DNA from: Sporomusa acidovorans
GTDB lineage: Bacteria; Bacillota; Negativicutes; Sporomusales; Sporomusaceae
Reading direction: 5' to 3'
DNA length: 64,000 nt
Assembly (NCBI RefSeq): GCF_900101845.1
Contig: NZ_FNAM01000019.1
Location: forward strand, 38,472 to 102,471
Position numbers and translations under genes: made by a program. The notes under the pieces are model-generated. The model ran no database searches. It saw nothing but the letters and a program-made list of their open reading frames with translations, and had not been told where the DNA came from. The first letter of the stretch is position 1; the number at the start of each line of letters is the position of its first letter. Shown piece after piece: positions 1 through 7,133 of the stretch.

Positions 1-206
1 GCCCGCGCCGCCTCAAGGCCGTTCAGTTCAGGCATACGAATATCCATGAGCACAATATCGGGTTTCTCTTCTGTGCTAATAGCCACAGCATTTTTGCCGT
101 CGCCGGTTTCGGCGATTATGCGTACATCCGGGCAATTATTCTCAATAATAAAACGTAGAGCCTGCCGTTCCAGTTGTTCATCATCGGCAATCAACAATGT
201 ATTCAT
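1..206 (-). CDS. Response regulator receiver domain, N-terminal fragment (runs off left edge)
   Basis: The visible 68 residues begin MNTLLIADDEQLERQALRFI and form the first half of a CheY-like receiver domain. The acidic DD pair follows the first beta strand and the phospho-acceptor Asp lies in VLMDIRMPE. The ATG is at 206-204, and the gene continues past base 1. It lies 92 bases downstream of the histidine kinase at 299-1510 on the same strand, so the two are very likely a cognate pair in one operon. LytS/YesM-type kinases with a PocR sensor normally pair with AraC-type regulators, so a C-terminal AraC helix-turn-helix is expected beyond the edge. That is inference. Confidence 0.9.
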   Translation of the reverse strand, partial: MNTLLIADDEQLERQALRFIIENNCPDVRIIAETGDGKNAVAISTEEKPDIVLMDIRMPELNGLEAAR

Positions 207-298
207 AGCTGTCTCCTCTTATTTATATACAATGTACTAAATATTTTGCACATACCACCCGCCTGCTCCTGCAAACTTGTTTAATGCGCAATATATCA

Positions 299-1510
299 TC
301 AGTAACAAGAGGGCAAATTTATATAAATTGTTGTACCCTCGCCGACTTTACTTTCTATATGCAAACCATATTCCTCACCAAAGTAGTGTTGAATCCGTTT
401 GTGGACATTAATGATCCCCAAACCTGTGGTATGGCTTTTGCGTGAACGCGCCTCCGAACGAAAAATGCTGTCCATTGTCTCTGCGGGCATGCCGACCCCT
501 GAGTCGGCAATGACAATCACATTCCGGTCAGGTTCTCGGTACCCTTTGATAAAAATATGCCCGCCGTCTTTTTTGGGTTCCAGCCCGTGGATAATAGCAT
601 TTTCCACTAAAGGCTGCACGCTCAGCGTGGGAATAGAAGTTTTCATTAAATCAGGATGAATGTCAATGACAGCCTGAATCCGGTCACCAAACCGCACCTT
701 TTGAATCGTCAAATAATCCTCCATTGATTTGATTTCTTCCGCCAGAGTACGCATTTCGGCTATATCGCGCAAATTGGTACGCAACAAATCAGAAAGCGCA
801 TGCACAACTTCCTGGGTACGTTCCGCCCCTTCCAGCAAAGATAAACGGGCAATCGTATTGAGTGTATTAAATAGAAAATGCGGATTGATTTGCGATTGAA
901 GCGCTTTAAATTCAGTATCCCGCAGCAATTTTTCCAAATCTGCCTTAGCCTGCATTTCTGCCATTAACTGTTTTTGAACAACATTGGTGATCCCCATTTC
1001 CACAATATAACTAGCCATAACATAGAGAAGATCGGCGGCGGCTTTGAGTTGTTTTTCCGGTACGACAGCCACTTTGTCGAACAAGATTGCCAAAACATTT
1101 TCTTCCCTGGAAACCGGCTTTAAGAGCTTGAGCATTTCCTGTTTTGTGTCAAAAGCTTGGTCCGATACAACCTGTCCGGCCAAAAAAGCGCCCAAATATT
1201 GATTTTGCACGATAATAGGCGCGGCAAAATCTGTCAACCCGCCATGGCAGCGATAAATGAAAGGGCGCTGCTGTTCTATTGCTTTGCGGCCCCCGCGGTC
1301 ATCGCATGCCATGCAGCGGGCCAAGCCTTCCGGTGAAGACCGCACATAGGTACAAAAATCAGTAAACTTGCTCGGTTTAGTCACAGGTTTGCCGTCAACA
1401 TCAACAATGACAGCTGCTATACCGGTAGTTTCGGAAAACTTATCCTGAATCTCCTGTAAAATCTGCGTATTTACTATTTCATCTAAAGTAAACCGGTTGT
1501 AGTTACCCAC
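299..1510 (-). CDS. PocR-domain sensor histidine kinase (LytS/YesM class)
   Basis: This 403-residue protein has a PocR ligand-sensing domain (about residues 8-165) with the Cys-containing stretch CTYVRSSPEGLARCMACDD. A short helical linker leads to a His_kinase domain with the phospho-acceptor motif INPHFLFNTLN (about 205-220). The C-terminal ATPase has the N box (LVENAIIHG), the DSGVGMP loop and TGLGIINVHKR. There are no membrane segments, so it is cytosolic. PocR domains are known or proposed to bind small organic ligands such as 1,2-propanediol. The response regulator follows immediately downstream. The B12-related genes nearby and eutJ further on fit a role in diol or amine metabolism, but the true ligand is unknown. 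Confidence 0.9.
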   Translation of the reverse strand: MGNYNRFTLDEIVNTQILQEIQDKFSETTGIAAVIVDVDGKPVTKPSKFTDFCTYVRSSPEGLARCMACDDRGGRKAIEQQRPFIYRCHGGLTDFAAPIIVQNQYLGAFLAGQVVSDQAFDTKQEMLKLLKPVSREENVLAILFDKVAVVPEKQLKAAADLLYVMASYIVEMGITNVVQKQLMAEMQAKADLEKLLRDTEFKALQSQINPHFLFNTLNTIARLSLLEGAERTQEVVHALSDLLRTNLRDIAEMRTLAEEIKSMEDYLTIQKVRFGDRIQAVIDIHPDLMKTSIPTLSVQPLVENAIIHGLEPKKDGGHIFIKGYREPDRNVIVIADSGVGMPAETMDSIFRSEARSRKSHTTGLGIINVHKRIQHYFGEEYGLHIESKVGEGTTIYINLPSCY

Positions 1511-1609
1511 AAAATATCCCCCTGCAAAATTGGAGTAGGTTCTTAGGGATATTTGCTATTGCCGTCTTTAATTCCTGCTGCCTTATGAAATAGCTTTAGC
1601 GCAACTGAA

Positions 1610-2644
1610 TTACATACCGGCGACTTGCGGTTCTTCCGGAACACTTAATTTAAAGTCGGAAAGTTTAGCCATGTTATACATGGTATAAATCATGGTTTTG
1701 AGTATGCCAATCATGAGGATGGCGCCCGTCCCTTCACCTAACGCCATATTGGCCCTGATGGGGATATCCTCGGCCAATATATTTCCCAGCAGCATGGCAT
1801 AAGACATGCCAGGCTCTTTGGACATATGGGAAGGCAGGCCAAAGTGTTCCACCTGTCTGTCAATTCTGGAAGCACAGGCAAAAGCAACAGCCGTAATAAA
1901 GCCATCGATGACAAAAGGGGTCTTACGTTTGGCACATTCCATCATGCCTGCGCAAATCGCGACAATGTCCAGACCGCCGACACACCGCAAAATATCCTCG
2001 ATGCGGCGGAAGGTTTCCCGGTGGCGTTCGACACCTTTGGCTACCACAACACATTTTCTTTTGGTAACCTCATTATTATGAATCCCGGCGCCGTACCCTA
2101 CGACAAACTCCGGCAAAATTCCGGTCATCGCATGCAGCACAGCCGATGAAGTGGTGGTATTGCCAATACCCATTTCGCCAAATGACAGCAAATTTGCCCC
2201 CTTAGTATCAATGGCGTAACCAACCATTTCCTCCCCAATCTGCCAAGCTTTTTCAAACTCAGCCGGTGTCATCGCTTCCTCTTTCATAAAGTTTTTGGTA
2301 CCGCAAGCGACGCGACGGTTGATACCGGCCGTTTTGGGATTATTGATGCCAATATCAATGACGGAATAAGGAACATTGTTCGCCTGGCAGAAACAGCTAA
2401 TTGTCGCATGGCCGTCGACCATGTTTTGCGCCTGCAGATAGGTAATTTCCTGGGAAAAATTGGCCACCCCTTCCTCAAAAACCCCGTTATCAGCGGCAAA
2501 AACTAAGTGATAGGGTTTGATCTCCGGATGCATCGTCCCCCAAGCCAATAGCATCTTTTTTAAAATTCTTTCCATCAAACCTAAACTATTTACCGGTTTG
2601 GCTGCTCCATCAACCAAATTGTCCACTTCTGTCTGATAATTCAT
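1610..2644 (-). CDS. cobT: Nicotinate-nucleotide:dimethylbenzimidazole phosphoribosyltransferase
   Basis: CobT activates the lower-ligand base of cobamides by moving phosphoribose from nicotinate mononucleotide to the base, giving alpha-ribazole phosphate. The 344-residue product has the family GIGNTTTSSAV loop and the GEGTGA motif with the catalytic Glu near the C-terminus, at normal family length. I choose the ATG at 2644 because AGGAGG lies 9-10 bases upstream; the longer frame to 2698 would run into the leader hairpin. A cobalamin riboswitch and a leader hairpin precede the gene, so expression should fall when cobamide is plentiful. It appears to be a single-gene transcript. Only one cobT-type gene is present, so the ArsAB two-gene arrangement known for phenolic cobamides in Sporomusa is not seen here. 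Confidence 0.93.
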   Translation of the reverse strand: MNYQTEVDNLVDGAAKPVNSLGLMERILKKMLLAWGTMHPEIKPYHLVFAADNGVFEEGVANFSQEITYLQAQNMVDGHATISCFCQANNVPYSVIDIGINNPKTAGINRRVACGTKNFMKEEAMTPAEFEKAWQIGEEMVGYAIDTKGANLLSFGEMGIGNTTTSSAVLHAMTGILPEFVVGYGAGIHNNEVTKRKCVVVAKGVERHRETFRRIEDILRCVGGLDIVAICAGMMECAKRKTPFVIDGFITAVAFACASRIDRQVEHFGLPSHMSKEPGMSYAMLLGNILAEDIPIRANMALGEGTGAILMIGILKTMIYTMYNMAKLSDFKLSVPEEPQVAGM

Positions 2645-2684
2645 ATTTTGTACGCCTCCTGTATTTTTTTGCGCCAAATATAAA

Positions 2685-2712
2685 TACTCCCAGCCCAAAA
2701 GGGCTAGGAGTA
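2685..2712 (-). terminator. Leader hairpin (probable riboswitch expression platform) before cobT
   Basis: On the minus strand, TACTCCTAGCCC pairs with GGGCTGGGAGTA across a TTTT loop and is followed by TATTTATATTT. It sits between the cobalamin aptamer and the cobT ribosome-binding site. Nearly the same hairpin precedes the permease gene at 17510-17533. The U tract is imperfect, so attenuation rather than full termination is possible. Confidence 0.6.
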
Positions 2713-2767
2713 GTATCCATCATATCCTGTCCTTCTGGTACTACCTCTGGCGCGGAGGTAAATAACA

Positions 2768-2965
2768 GCCAAAACAGGCAGGTCTCCTGGCTTACGGATC
2801 GTTAGAGCACCTCGCCTTCCCGGATTGCCGGTGGCATACTAAGGCATTCTTCCCCGATTACAGTGGCGCGACCGCGTCGTTTAAGGATTTTGTCAATCCT
2901 TCCGAGCTTCCCTATTCTCCTCTTATCCTTAAGAGGCACCTGTATGGTGGCGTTATTCAGTTATA
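2768..2965 (-). promoter_or_regulatory. Cobalamin riboswitch upstream of cobT
   Basis: Read on the minus strand, this segment carries the order of conserved cobalamin-riboswitch blocks: the GGTGCC 5' block, the AGGGAA-like block, the GCGACC/CCACTG core and the terminal GCCAGGAGACCTGCC B12-box. It lies directly upstream of cobT. It is nearly identical to the leader at 17590-17912, apart from an insertion in that copy. Confidence 0.92.
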
Positions 2966-3286
2966 TATTGCTAAATTAGATTCTACAGACAAAATCATTC
3001 TCCTGCTATTCTATGCGCATTCGCAAGAAGTTAAAGCATTTAATCAATAAAATTCTATTTTAAAATATTTGTCTGCAGAAACTTGCTTTTTTATGCGGGA
3101 AACAGAGGTTAGGTGTCCCTTAAGGCCAAAAGGTTAGTAAGTCGCAGATCCGCGCAGAAAATAGTTAGCACTTGTTATTGTTTGTTACTTTTTTGCCAAT
3201 GTATCCCGGTTAGAGCGCCAAAACCTTGCGCAACAGCAAAAACAGTGATACTCTTTTAAGAAATTATGCAAAAGGAGGGGTGAGCC

Positions 3287-4444
3287 ATGAAGAAATTTCA
3301 CGAATACTTTATGACACCTATTAGTATCTTGGGTACAGGCTGTCTGGAACGAATCGTCGACTATATCAAACCGATGATGTTTAGAAAAGCCCTGATTGTC
3401 AGCGACAAAATACTGGTCGACAGCGGATTGATTGACAAACTTTTAAATTTACTTGATGCCGAGGGAATTTTCTACATCATCTATAAAGACGTTTCGCCCA
3501 ATCCCACAGTTACCCAGGTAAATTACGGATTAAAACTGCTTAACGATAACGGCTGTGACTTTTTGATCTCCTTCGGCGGCGGTTCTCCCCACGATTGCGC
3601 CAAAGCCATTGCGCTCCTGGCCACTAACCAAGGTGAGATTGCCCATTATGAAGGATTGAATAAATCGAAAAAACAGGCAGCACCGCTTATTGCCATAAAT
3701 ACAACAGCCGGAACCGGCAGTGAGCTTACACGGTTCTGCGTCATTACCGACGAGGAACGGCATGTGAAAATGGCGGTTAATGACTGGCACGTCACCCCCA
3801 TCATCGCGGTAAGCGATGCCGAGCTTATGATCGGCATGCCCCCCGGCCTGACGGCGGCAACCGGCATGGATGCCTTAACCCATGCGATTGAAGCCTATGT
3901 TTCAACAAATGCCAGTCCGGTAACCGACTGCAAAGCGGTTAAAGCTGTCGAATTAATTGTCGGCAATTTGCGTACGGCCTATCAAAACGGGAGTGACGTA
4001 AAAGCCAGAGAAGCCATGGTTTATGCGGAATACCTGGCAGGCATCGCCTTTAATAATGCCAATCTTGGCTATGTACACGCCCTGGCCCACCAGCTCGGCG
4101 GCTTTTACAACCTGCCGCACGGCCTGTGCAATGCCGTCTTACTGCCGGCCGTCATGGAATATAACCTGCCGGCCGCCGTCACCAAATACGCGGACCTTGC
4201 CCGCTCGGCCGGTATTGACACTGCCGGACTTTCGGCAGAGGCAAGCGCCCGGCAATTCATCGCCCAAGTGCAGCAGCTTAATAAAGATCTCGGATTACCT
4301 GCCAGACTATCGGAACTGCGGGGCTTTAAGCCCGAGGATATCCCCGGGCTGGCGGAAAATGCGCTTAAGGATGTCTGCTGCCTGACCAACCCCCGCCAGG
4401 GATCCCAACAAGATCTGGAAACCATTTACCGGGCTATTTTATAA
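3287..4444 (+). CDS. Iron-containing (group III) alcohol dehydrogenase
   Basis: The 385-residue protein is a typical group III Fe-dependent alcohol dehydrogenase, interconverting an alcohol and aldehyde with NAD(P)H in the cytosol. Visible motifs are the cofactor-binding GGGSPHD loop, the TTAGTGSE motif and the metal ligands in DAELM, THAIEAY, ALAHQLGG and LPHGLCNA. The ATG follows AAAGGAGGGG closely. It is transcribed away from cobT as a single gene. Relatives include 1,3-propanediol and lactaldehyde/methanol dehydrogenases. The nearby PocR sensor would suit a diol or short-alcohol substrate, but the exact specificity cannot be read. Confidence 0.92.
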   Translation: MKKFHEYFMTPISILGTGCLERIVDYIKPMMFRKALIVSDKILVDSGLIDKLLNLLDAEGIFYIIYKDVSPNPTVTQVNYGLKLLNDNGCDFLISFGGGSPHDCAKAIALLATNQGEIAHYEGLNKSKKQAAPLIAINTTAGTGSELTRFCVITDEERHVKMAVNDWHVTPIIAVSDAELMIGMPPGLTAATGMDALTHAIEAYVSTNASPVTDCKAVKAVELIVGNLRTAYQNGSDVKAREAMVYAEYLAGIAFNNANLGYVHALAHQLGGFYNLPHGLCNAVLLPAVMEYNLPAAVTKYADLARSAGIDTAGLSAEASARQFIAQVQQLNKDLGLPARLSELRGFKPEDIPGLAENALKDVCCLTNPRQGSQQDLETIYRAIL

Positions 4445-4510
4445 GACCATCCCTCAAAAAATACACGCCTTGCGTACCACTTCCAGGACGCAGGACTTTT
4501 TTCCGGCCGG

Positions 4511-4539
4511 TTGCATATTTTTATTTCTATGGGTATAAT
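4511..4539 (+). promoter_or_regulatory. Promoter of antisense RNA, toxin cassette 1
   Basis: TTGCAT (4511-4516), a 17-base spacer and TATAAT (4534-4539) form a near-consensus housekeeping promoter. It points at the 3' end of the small toxin gene on the other strand. The copy-2 equivalent is at 6672-6700. Confidence 0.8.
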
Positions 4540-4545
4540 ATAAGA

Positions 4546-4678
4546 AAAGGACTGACGTGTTGCAACCACGCCAGCCCTACAGGCTGTCTAACCGGAAAAC
4601 GGTTAGCCCAAACGTCGTTTAGTTATTTAAGAAATAACCGCCCACTATTTGAGCACAGGGGCGGTTATTCTTTCTGGT
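4546..4678 (+). ncRNA. Putative antisense RNA antitoxin, cassette 1
   Basis: Transcription from the promoter at 4511-4539 would give an RNA of about 130 nt. It contains a GACTGACGTG/CACG-type hairpin and a perfect CTAACCG-GAAAA-CGGTTAG hairpin. It would end at the AATAACCGCCC...GGGCGGTTATT hairpin at 4632-4670. That hairpin is bidirectional and also ends the convergent toxin mRNA, so the two RNAs overlap at their 3' ends. This is the layout of known type I systems such as bsrG/SR4. The RNA itself is inferred from the sequence. Confidence 0.6.
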
Positions 4679-4741
4679 TGTGACCAATACCATGAGCGTG
4701 GCAAATGCAACCGCAAATGTCAATGCTTCGTAAATAGTCAT
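4619..4741 (-). CDS. Small holin-like type I toxin, copy 1 (extended by a one-base deletion)
   Basis: The 40-residue peptide begins MTIYEALTFAVAFATLMVLV, which resembles the putative holin-like toxin family: a short N-terminus, one hydrophobic helix and a basic tail. The ATG at 4741 follows AAGGGGGTGG. This ribosome site is locked in a 10-bp hairpin at 4750-4772, as in many type I toxin mRNAs. A -10 TATAAT lies at 4808-4803, with a weak -35. Compared with copy 2 at 6818-6895, one T is missing just before the terminator stem. The frame therefore runs on through the terminator and adds about 15 residues. Confidence 0.65.
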   Translation of the reverse strand: MTIYEALTFAVAFATLMVLVTTRKNNRPCAQIVGGYFLNN

Positions 4742-4950
4742 CCTACCACCCCCTTCCTGTTACAGGAAGGGGCTAACCGTCCCCCGAGCAGTCTGTACGT
4801 TTATTATACCGTATTTTTCCAGAGCGAAAAAGAACAATTTTTACCTCTGGCTCTGTTACAATACCGCGCTGCCTTCTCTGAGGGCGGCTTTTTGCTTTTC
4901 CCCACCGAGACAGTTATAGATTGGCAAACCAGGTCGATCAAGCACATTGG

Positions 4951-5100
4951 TTACTGCTCTTGCTTTTCCTGCTCGCCGCCCAGTGATGGCTGCCGGTCGG
5001 CAATCCGCCCCAGCGGCTTGGTCATGCTGGCCGGCAGGCTTTGTACCCTGCAGCAGTTCACTCTTAAATCGGTCTTGAAATAAATTTCCAATTCGCTCAC
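4951..5100 (-). CDS. Hypothetical 49-residue protein
   Basis: A GTG at 5100, preceded by AAGGTGGTG, opens a 49-residue frame beginning MSELEIYFKTDLRVNCC and ending in a charged, Gln/Glu-rich tail. It starts 12 bases after the pglZ-like remnant ends, so it may have been the last gene of that former operon. I recognise no family. The short length and GTG start make it uncertain. Confidence 0.4.
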   Translation of the reverse strand: MSELEIYFKTDLRVNCCRVQSLPASMTKPLGRIADRQPSLGGEQEKQEQ

Positions 5101-5112
5101 GGTATCACCACC

Positions 5113-5646
5113 TTATACGTTAAATCCGAAGTCATTGGCAAAAGCGATATCCATGACCACATCGTAACGCAGAACTTCCAAGTCGTTTTTCATATCATAA
5201 GCCACAAGGTAATACTTCTTGGACTTGTCGTACTGCCTGTTTTTGAACGTAAACCGCAAGCGGAATATTCTCTTTTGCGGATCAACATCCTTCTTGTCCG
5301 CCACATACATGCACTCGCTGGAAATTTTTTCATTATCCTCGGAAATAAAGAACAGCTTATAACTGGTTGCTTTCACCACATCGCTAACCGGTTCTGATTG
5401 AATGAAGTCGAGAGAAGCAATGAGATTGGTGATTTTCTGCACCGCGCCATCCTTCAGAACCTTGAAATCATCCGTTATTTCCAGTGTCATATGCGGTAAG
5501 AGAGCTGCCATTCCCAAACGTGTATAAGAAGGCAGGACGCCCATCATAGCATCCAGGGTTGCCGTACATTGGGCATCCTCCTGCAGTTTCTGATACAGAT
5601 AGCGGCCTGTTTCATAGCGAAAGGCATCCGAAATAATGACAATCAC
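5113..5646 (-). pseudogene. pglZ-like (BREX phosphatase) remnant with internal deletion
   Basis: The 177-residue frame holds two pieces resembling BREX PglZ. The first has the metal-site region VIVIISDAFRYE followed by LPSYTRLGMAALLPH, as in the alkaline-phosphatase-like core. The second is a C-terminal beta-rich piece ending in a YYLVAYD...IDIAF-like pattern (DIAFANDFGFNV). Full-length type A PglZ proteins are several times longer. The frame stays open for some codons upstream of the first ATG/GTG, so this is a deletion remnant rather than a natural small protein. No other BREX gene (brxA, brxB, brxC, pglX, brxL) is present. The assignment rests on recalled motifs. Confidence 0.55.
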
Positions 5647-5733
5647 TTTGTCCTTGCTGCTTTGAACAAAGCGGGCGACAGGGACCGTCCCGTGGCTCTT
5701 CCGAAATTTGTAATTGGAGGAATAATCATATCC

Positions 5734-6051
5734 TTAAATTTGCTTCTGCATAAAATTGGCGACTTCTTGACGTATTCTGCAGCTATCCCGAATACCTTCC
5801 CGGTAAACAATTTCAGCCGCTAGTCCGGATTCAATGTTAGTTGCGGCCTCATACTCCATAACCAGACGCAGCAATTCCGAATGCTGTGCTTCCAGTTCGC
5901 GGGCAATTTCCATAAGCTGTGATAGTACAGAATCAGCCTCTCTCACTAGTTTCTTGTATTTTGCATCAGCAACACCGGCTATACTGAGGATATTATCCAC
6001 TCTGTCAGAGACGTACTGCTCAAGCGCCTGGTTTAAAATACTGTTAAACAC
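5734..6051 (-). CDS. Hypothetical helical protein (105 aa)
   Basis: The protein is entirely helical in appearance, with long heptad-like Leu/Ile spacing (about residues 30-70), and has no signal peptide or membrane helix. It starts with GTG at 6051 behind GGGGGC. It lies just upstream of the pglZ-like remnant on the same strand and may belong to the same decayed island. The C-terminal stretch AAEIVYREGIRDSCRI loosely recalls small DUF6809-type proteins, but I cannot assign it. Confidence 0.5.
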   Translation of the reverse strand: MFNSILNQALEQYVSDRVDNILSIAGVADAKYKKLVREADSVLSQLMEIARELEAQHSELLRLVMEYEAATNIESGLAAEIVYREGIRDSCRIRQEVANFMQKQI

Positions 6052-6104
6052 AACAAAGCCCCCTATACTTAGGCTGCGGCATACACGTTAGCGCTGCCGC
6101 CAGC

Positions 6105-6200
6105 TTTTTTTATCCAGTCAGAAAGTATAACTTTTGACTGGATAAGTGCAACATCGGCTTCCGCTTTCGCCCAAAAGGCTCGGCATAAGCCGTGTTTTCT
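6105..6200 (-). repeat. Dispersed structured repeat, copy A
   Basis: Read on the minus strand, this stretch matches the plus strand at 19645-19735. Both contain a CGGC-loop-GCCG hairpin, then GCCGAG, a GGCGAAAGCG stretch, the identical 16-mer TTGCACTTATCCAGTC, and a second arm TGACTGG closing a hairpin. The sequence differs in loops but the hairpins are kept, so it may be a small structured RNA or a mobile hairpin. No known riboswitch class could be matched. Confidence 0.5.
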
Positions 6201-6455
6201 TTATAGGGGGAAATTAAAAAGCGCATGCGAGGCTTTTACCCCTACACATGCGCTTTGCTTCGTCATCTGCTAAATCCCAATACCAACAAGCCAGGATATA
6301 CCTAGCCTTCAACAGAAAAGCGGTCAAAAAAATATGTATGCGAACGCTTGCCCTTCCGTTGGCAGTGTATCAGGAATAGGCTTAGTCATCTGCTGCGTGA
6401 AGTCGCACAGCCTGCTCTCGTCTTGCCGGCATCTCCGTTACACTCAGCGCCTCGC

Positions 6456-6484
6456 TTGTATTCAAGCGGGCGGCATTGTATAAT
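6456..6484 (+). promoter_or_regulatory. Promoter of structured small RNA
   Basis: TTGTAT (6456-6461), exactly 17 bases and TATAAT (6479-6484) place the predicted start at about G6491. That is the first base of the closing stem of the RNA. Confidence 0.7.
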
Positions 6485-6490
6485 AGAAAT

Positions 6491-6585
6491 GTCGTCGTGG
6501 ACAGCTTGCTGTTACGTGTAGGTGCTGTTATCACCTGCGCGTGCCTCGGGAGTGTTCCACCACTTCCGGGTCACGGCGACTTTTT
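6491..6585 (+). ncRNA. Compact structured small RNA of unknown class
   Basis: The unit has its own promoter and ends in TTTTT. A 9-bp closing stem (GTCGTCGTG with CACGGCGAC, one G-U pair) brings the two ends together. Inside are three hairpins: ACAG-CTTG-CTGT; CGTGTAGGTG paired with CACCTGCGCG; and GGGAGTG paired with CACTTCC. The result is a four-way-junction fold of about 90 nt whose closing stem doubles as the terminator. It lacks the TTCGA arm of a tRNA and does not match 6S, SRP or a riboswitch I know. Confidence 0.55.
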
Positions 6586-6706
6586 AATTTCCACCTATTT
6601 CTAATTATAGCTCATTTCAAACGAATTGCAAGTAAACGAAAGCCTCACAGGCAGGATTTTTTCTCGATTGGTTGCATATTTTTATACCAATGGGTATAAT
6701 ATAAGA

Positions 6707-6838
6707 AAAGGACTGACGTGTTGCTAGCACGCCAGCCCCACAGGCTGTCTAACCGGAAAACGGTTAGCCCAAATCGTTAGTTATTGAGAAATAACCGCCG
6801 CTTTTGAGCAGGGGCGGTTATTTCTTTCTGGTCGTGAC
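6707..6838 (+). ncRNA. Putative antisense RNA antitoxin, cassette 2
   Basis: This is the equivalent of the RNA at 4546-4678. The promoter is TTGCAT (6672-6677), 17 bases and TATAAT (6695-6700). The same CTAACCG/CGGTTAG hairpin is present, and the RNA ends at the shared bidirectional terminator hairpin at 6789-6824. It overlaps the 3' end of the toxin mRNA. Confidence 0.6.
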
Positions 6839-6895
6839 CAATACCATGAGCGTGGCAAATGCGACCGCAAATGTCAATGCTTCGTAAATAGTCAT
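6818..6895 (-). CDS. Small holin-like type I toxin, copy 2 (25 aa)
   Basis: This is the shorter and probably ancestral form: 25 residues, MTIYEALTFAVAFATLMVLV then TTRKK. It is one transmembrane helix with a basic C-terminus that would insert in the inner membrane. The start at 6895 has an SD of the GGGGGTGG type, sequestered in the CCCCTTCCT/AGGAAGGGG hairpin at 6904-6925. The stop codon lies within the terminator stem. A TATAAT -10 box is at 6961-6956. Length, hydrophobic profile, SD hairpin and convergent antisense promoter all fit a type I toxin. Confidence 0.7.
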   Translation of the reverse strand: MTIYEALTFAVAFATLMVLVTTRKK

Positions 6896-7133
6896 CCTAC
6901 CACCCCCTTCCTAAAAAGGAAGGGGCTAACCGTCCCCCGAGCAGCCTGTACGTTTATTATACCGTATTTTTCCAGAGCAAAAAAGAAAATTTTTACCTCT
7001 GGCTCTGTTACAATACCGCGCCGCCTTCTCTGAGGGCGGCTTTTTGCTTTTCCCCGGCCGCGACAGTTACAGCTTGCAAACCGGTCGGTCAAGCGCCTTG
7101 TTATTCTCTCCGGCGGCATAGCCGCCTTGCATT

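Larger units (their letters stand above)
6203..6595. mobile_element. Candidate MITE-like element with terminal inverted repeats
   Basis: GGGGGAAATTAAAAAGCGC at the left end and the reverse complement of GCGACTTTTTAATTTCCACC at the right end match at about 17 of 20 positions. They bound about 390 bases with no plausible transposase. Inside are an AAAGCGCATG/CATGCGCTTT hairpin and the promoter-bearing small RNA at 6491-6585. There is also a short minus-strand open frame ending near 6324 (TLPTEGQAFAYIFF). No target-site duplication is obvious, so the mobile nature is inference. Confidence 0.4.
6665..7100. repeat. Duplicated toxin/antitoxin cassette, copy 2 (copy 1 at about 4505-4950)
   Basis: About 440 bases are highly similar between the two loci. 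They include the antisense promoter, the toxin gene, the SD hairpin, the toxin promoter and a plus-strand GCC...GGC hairpin followed by TTTTTGCTTTT (near 4868-4893 and 7018-7046). The copies differ by point changes and small indels, so the duplication is not recent. Confidence 0.85.

Noticed and set aside
4649..5083. A 144-codon plus-strand open frame across the first toxin cassette
   Set aside because: It runs antisense through the toxin gene, SD hairpin and promoter, has no ribosome site and lacks normal protein composition; its counterpart is broken in the second cassette.
6491..6585. Selenocysteine-type or other tRNA
   Set aside because: The fold has a closing stem and three arms, but no TTCGA arm, anticodon loop or CCA-like end.
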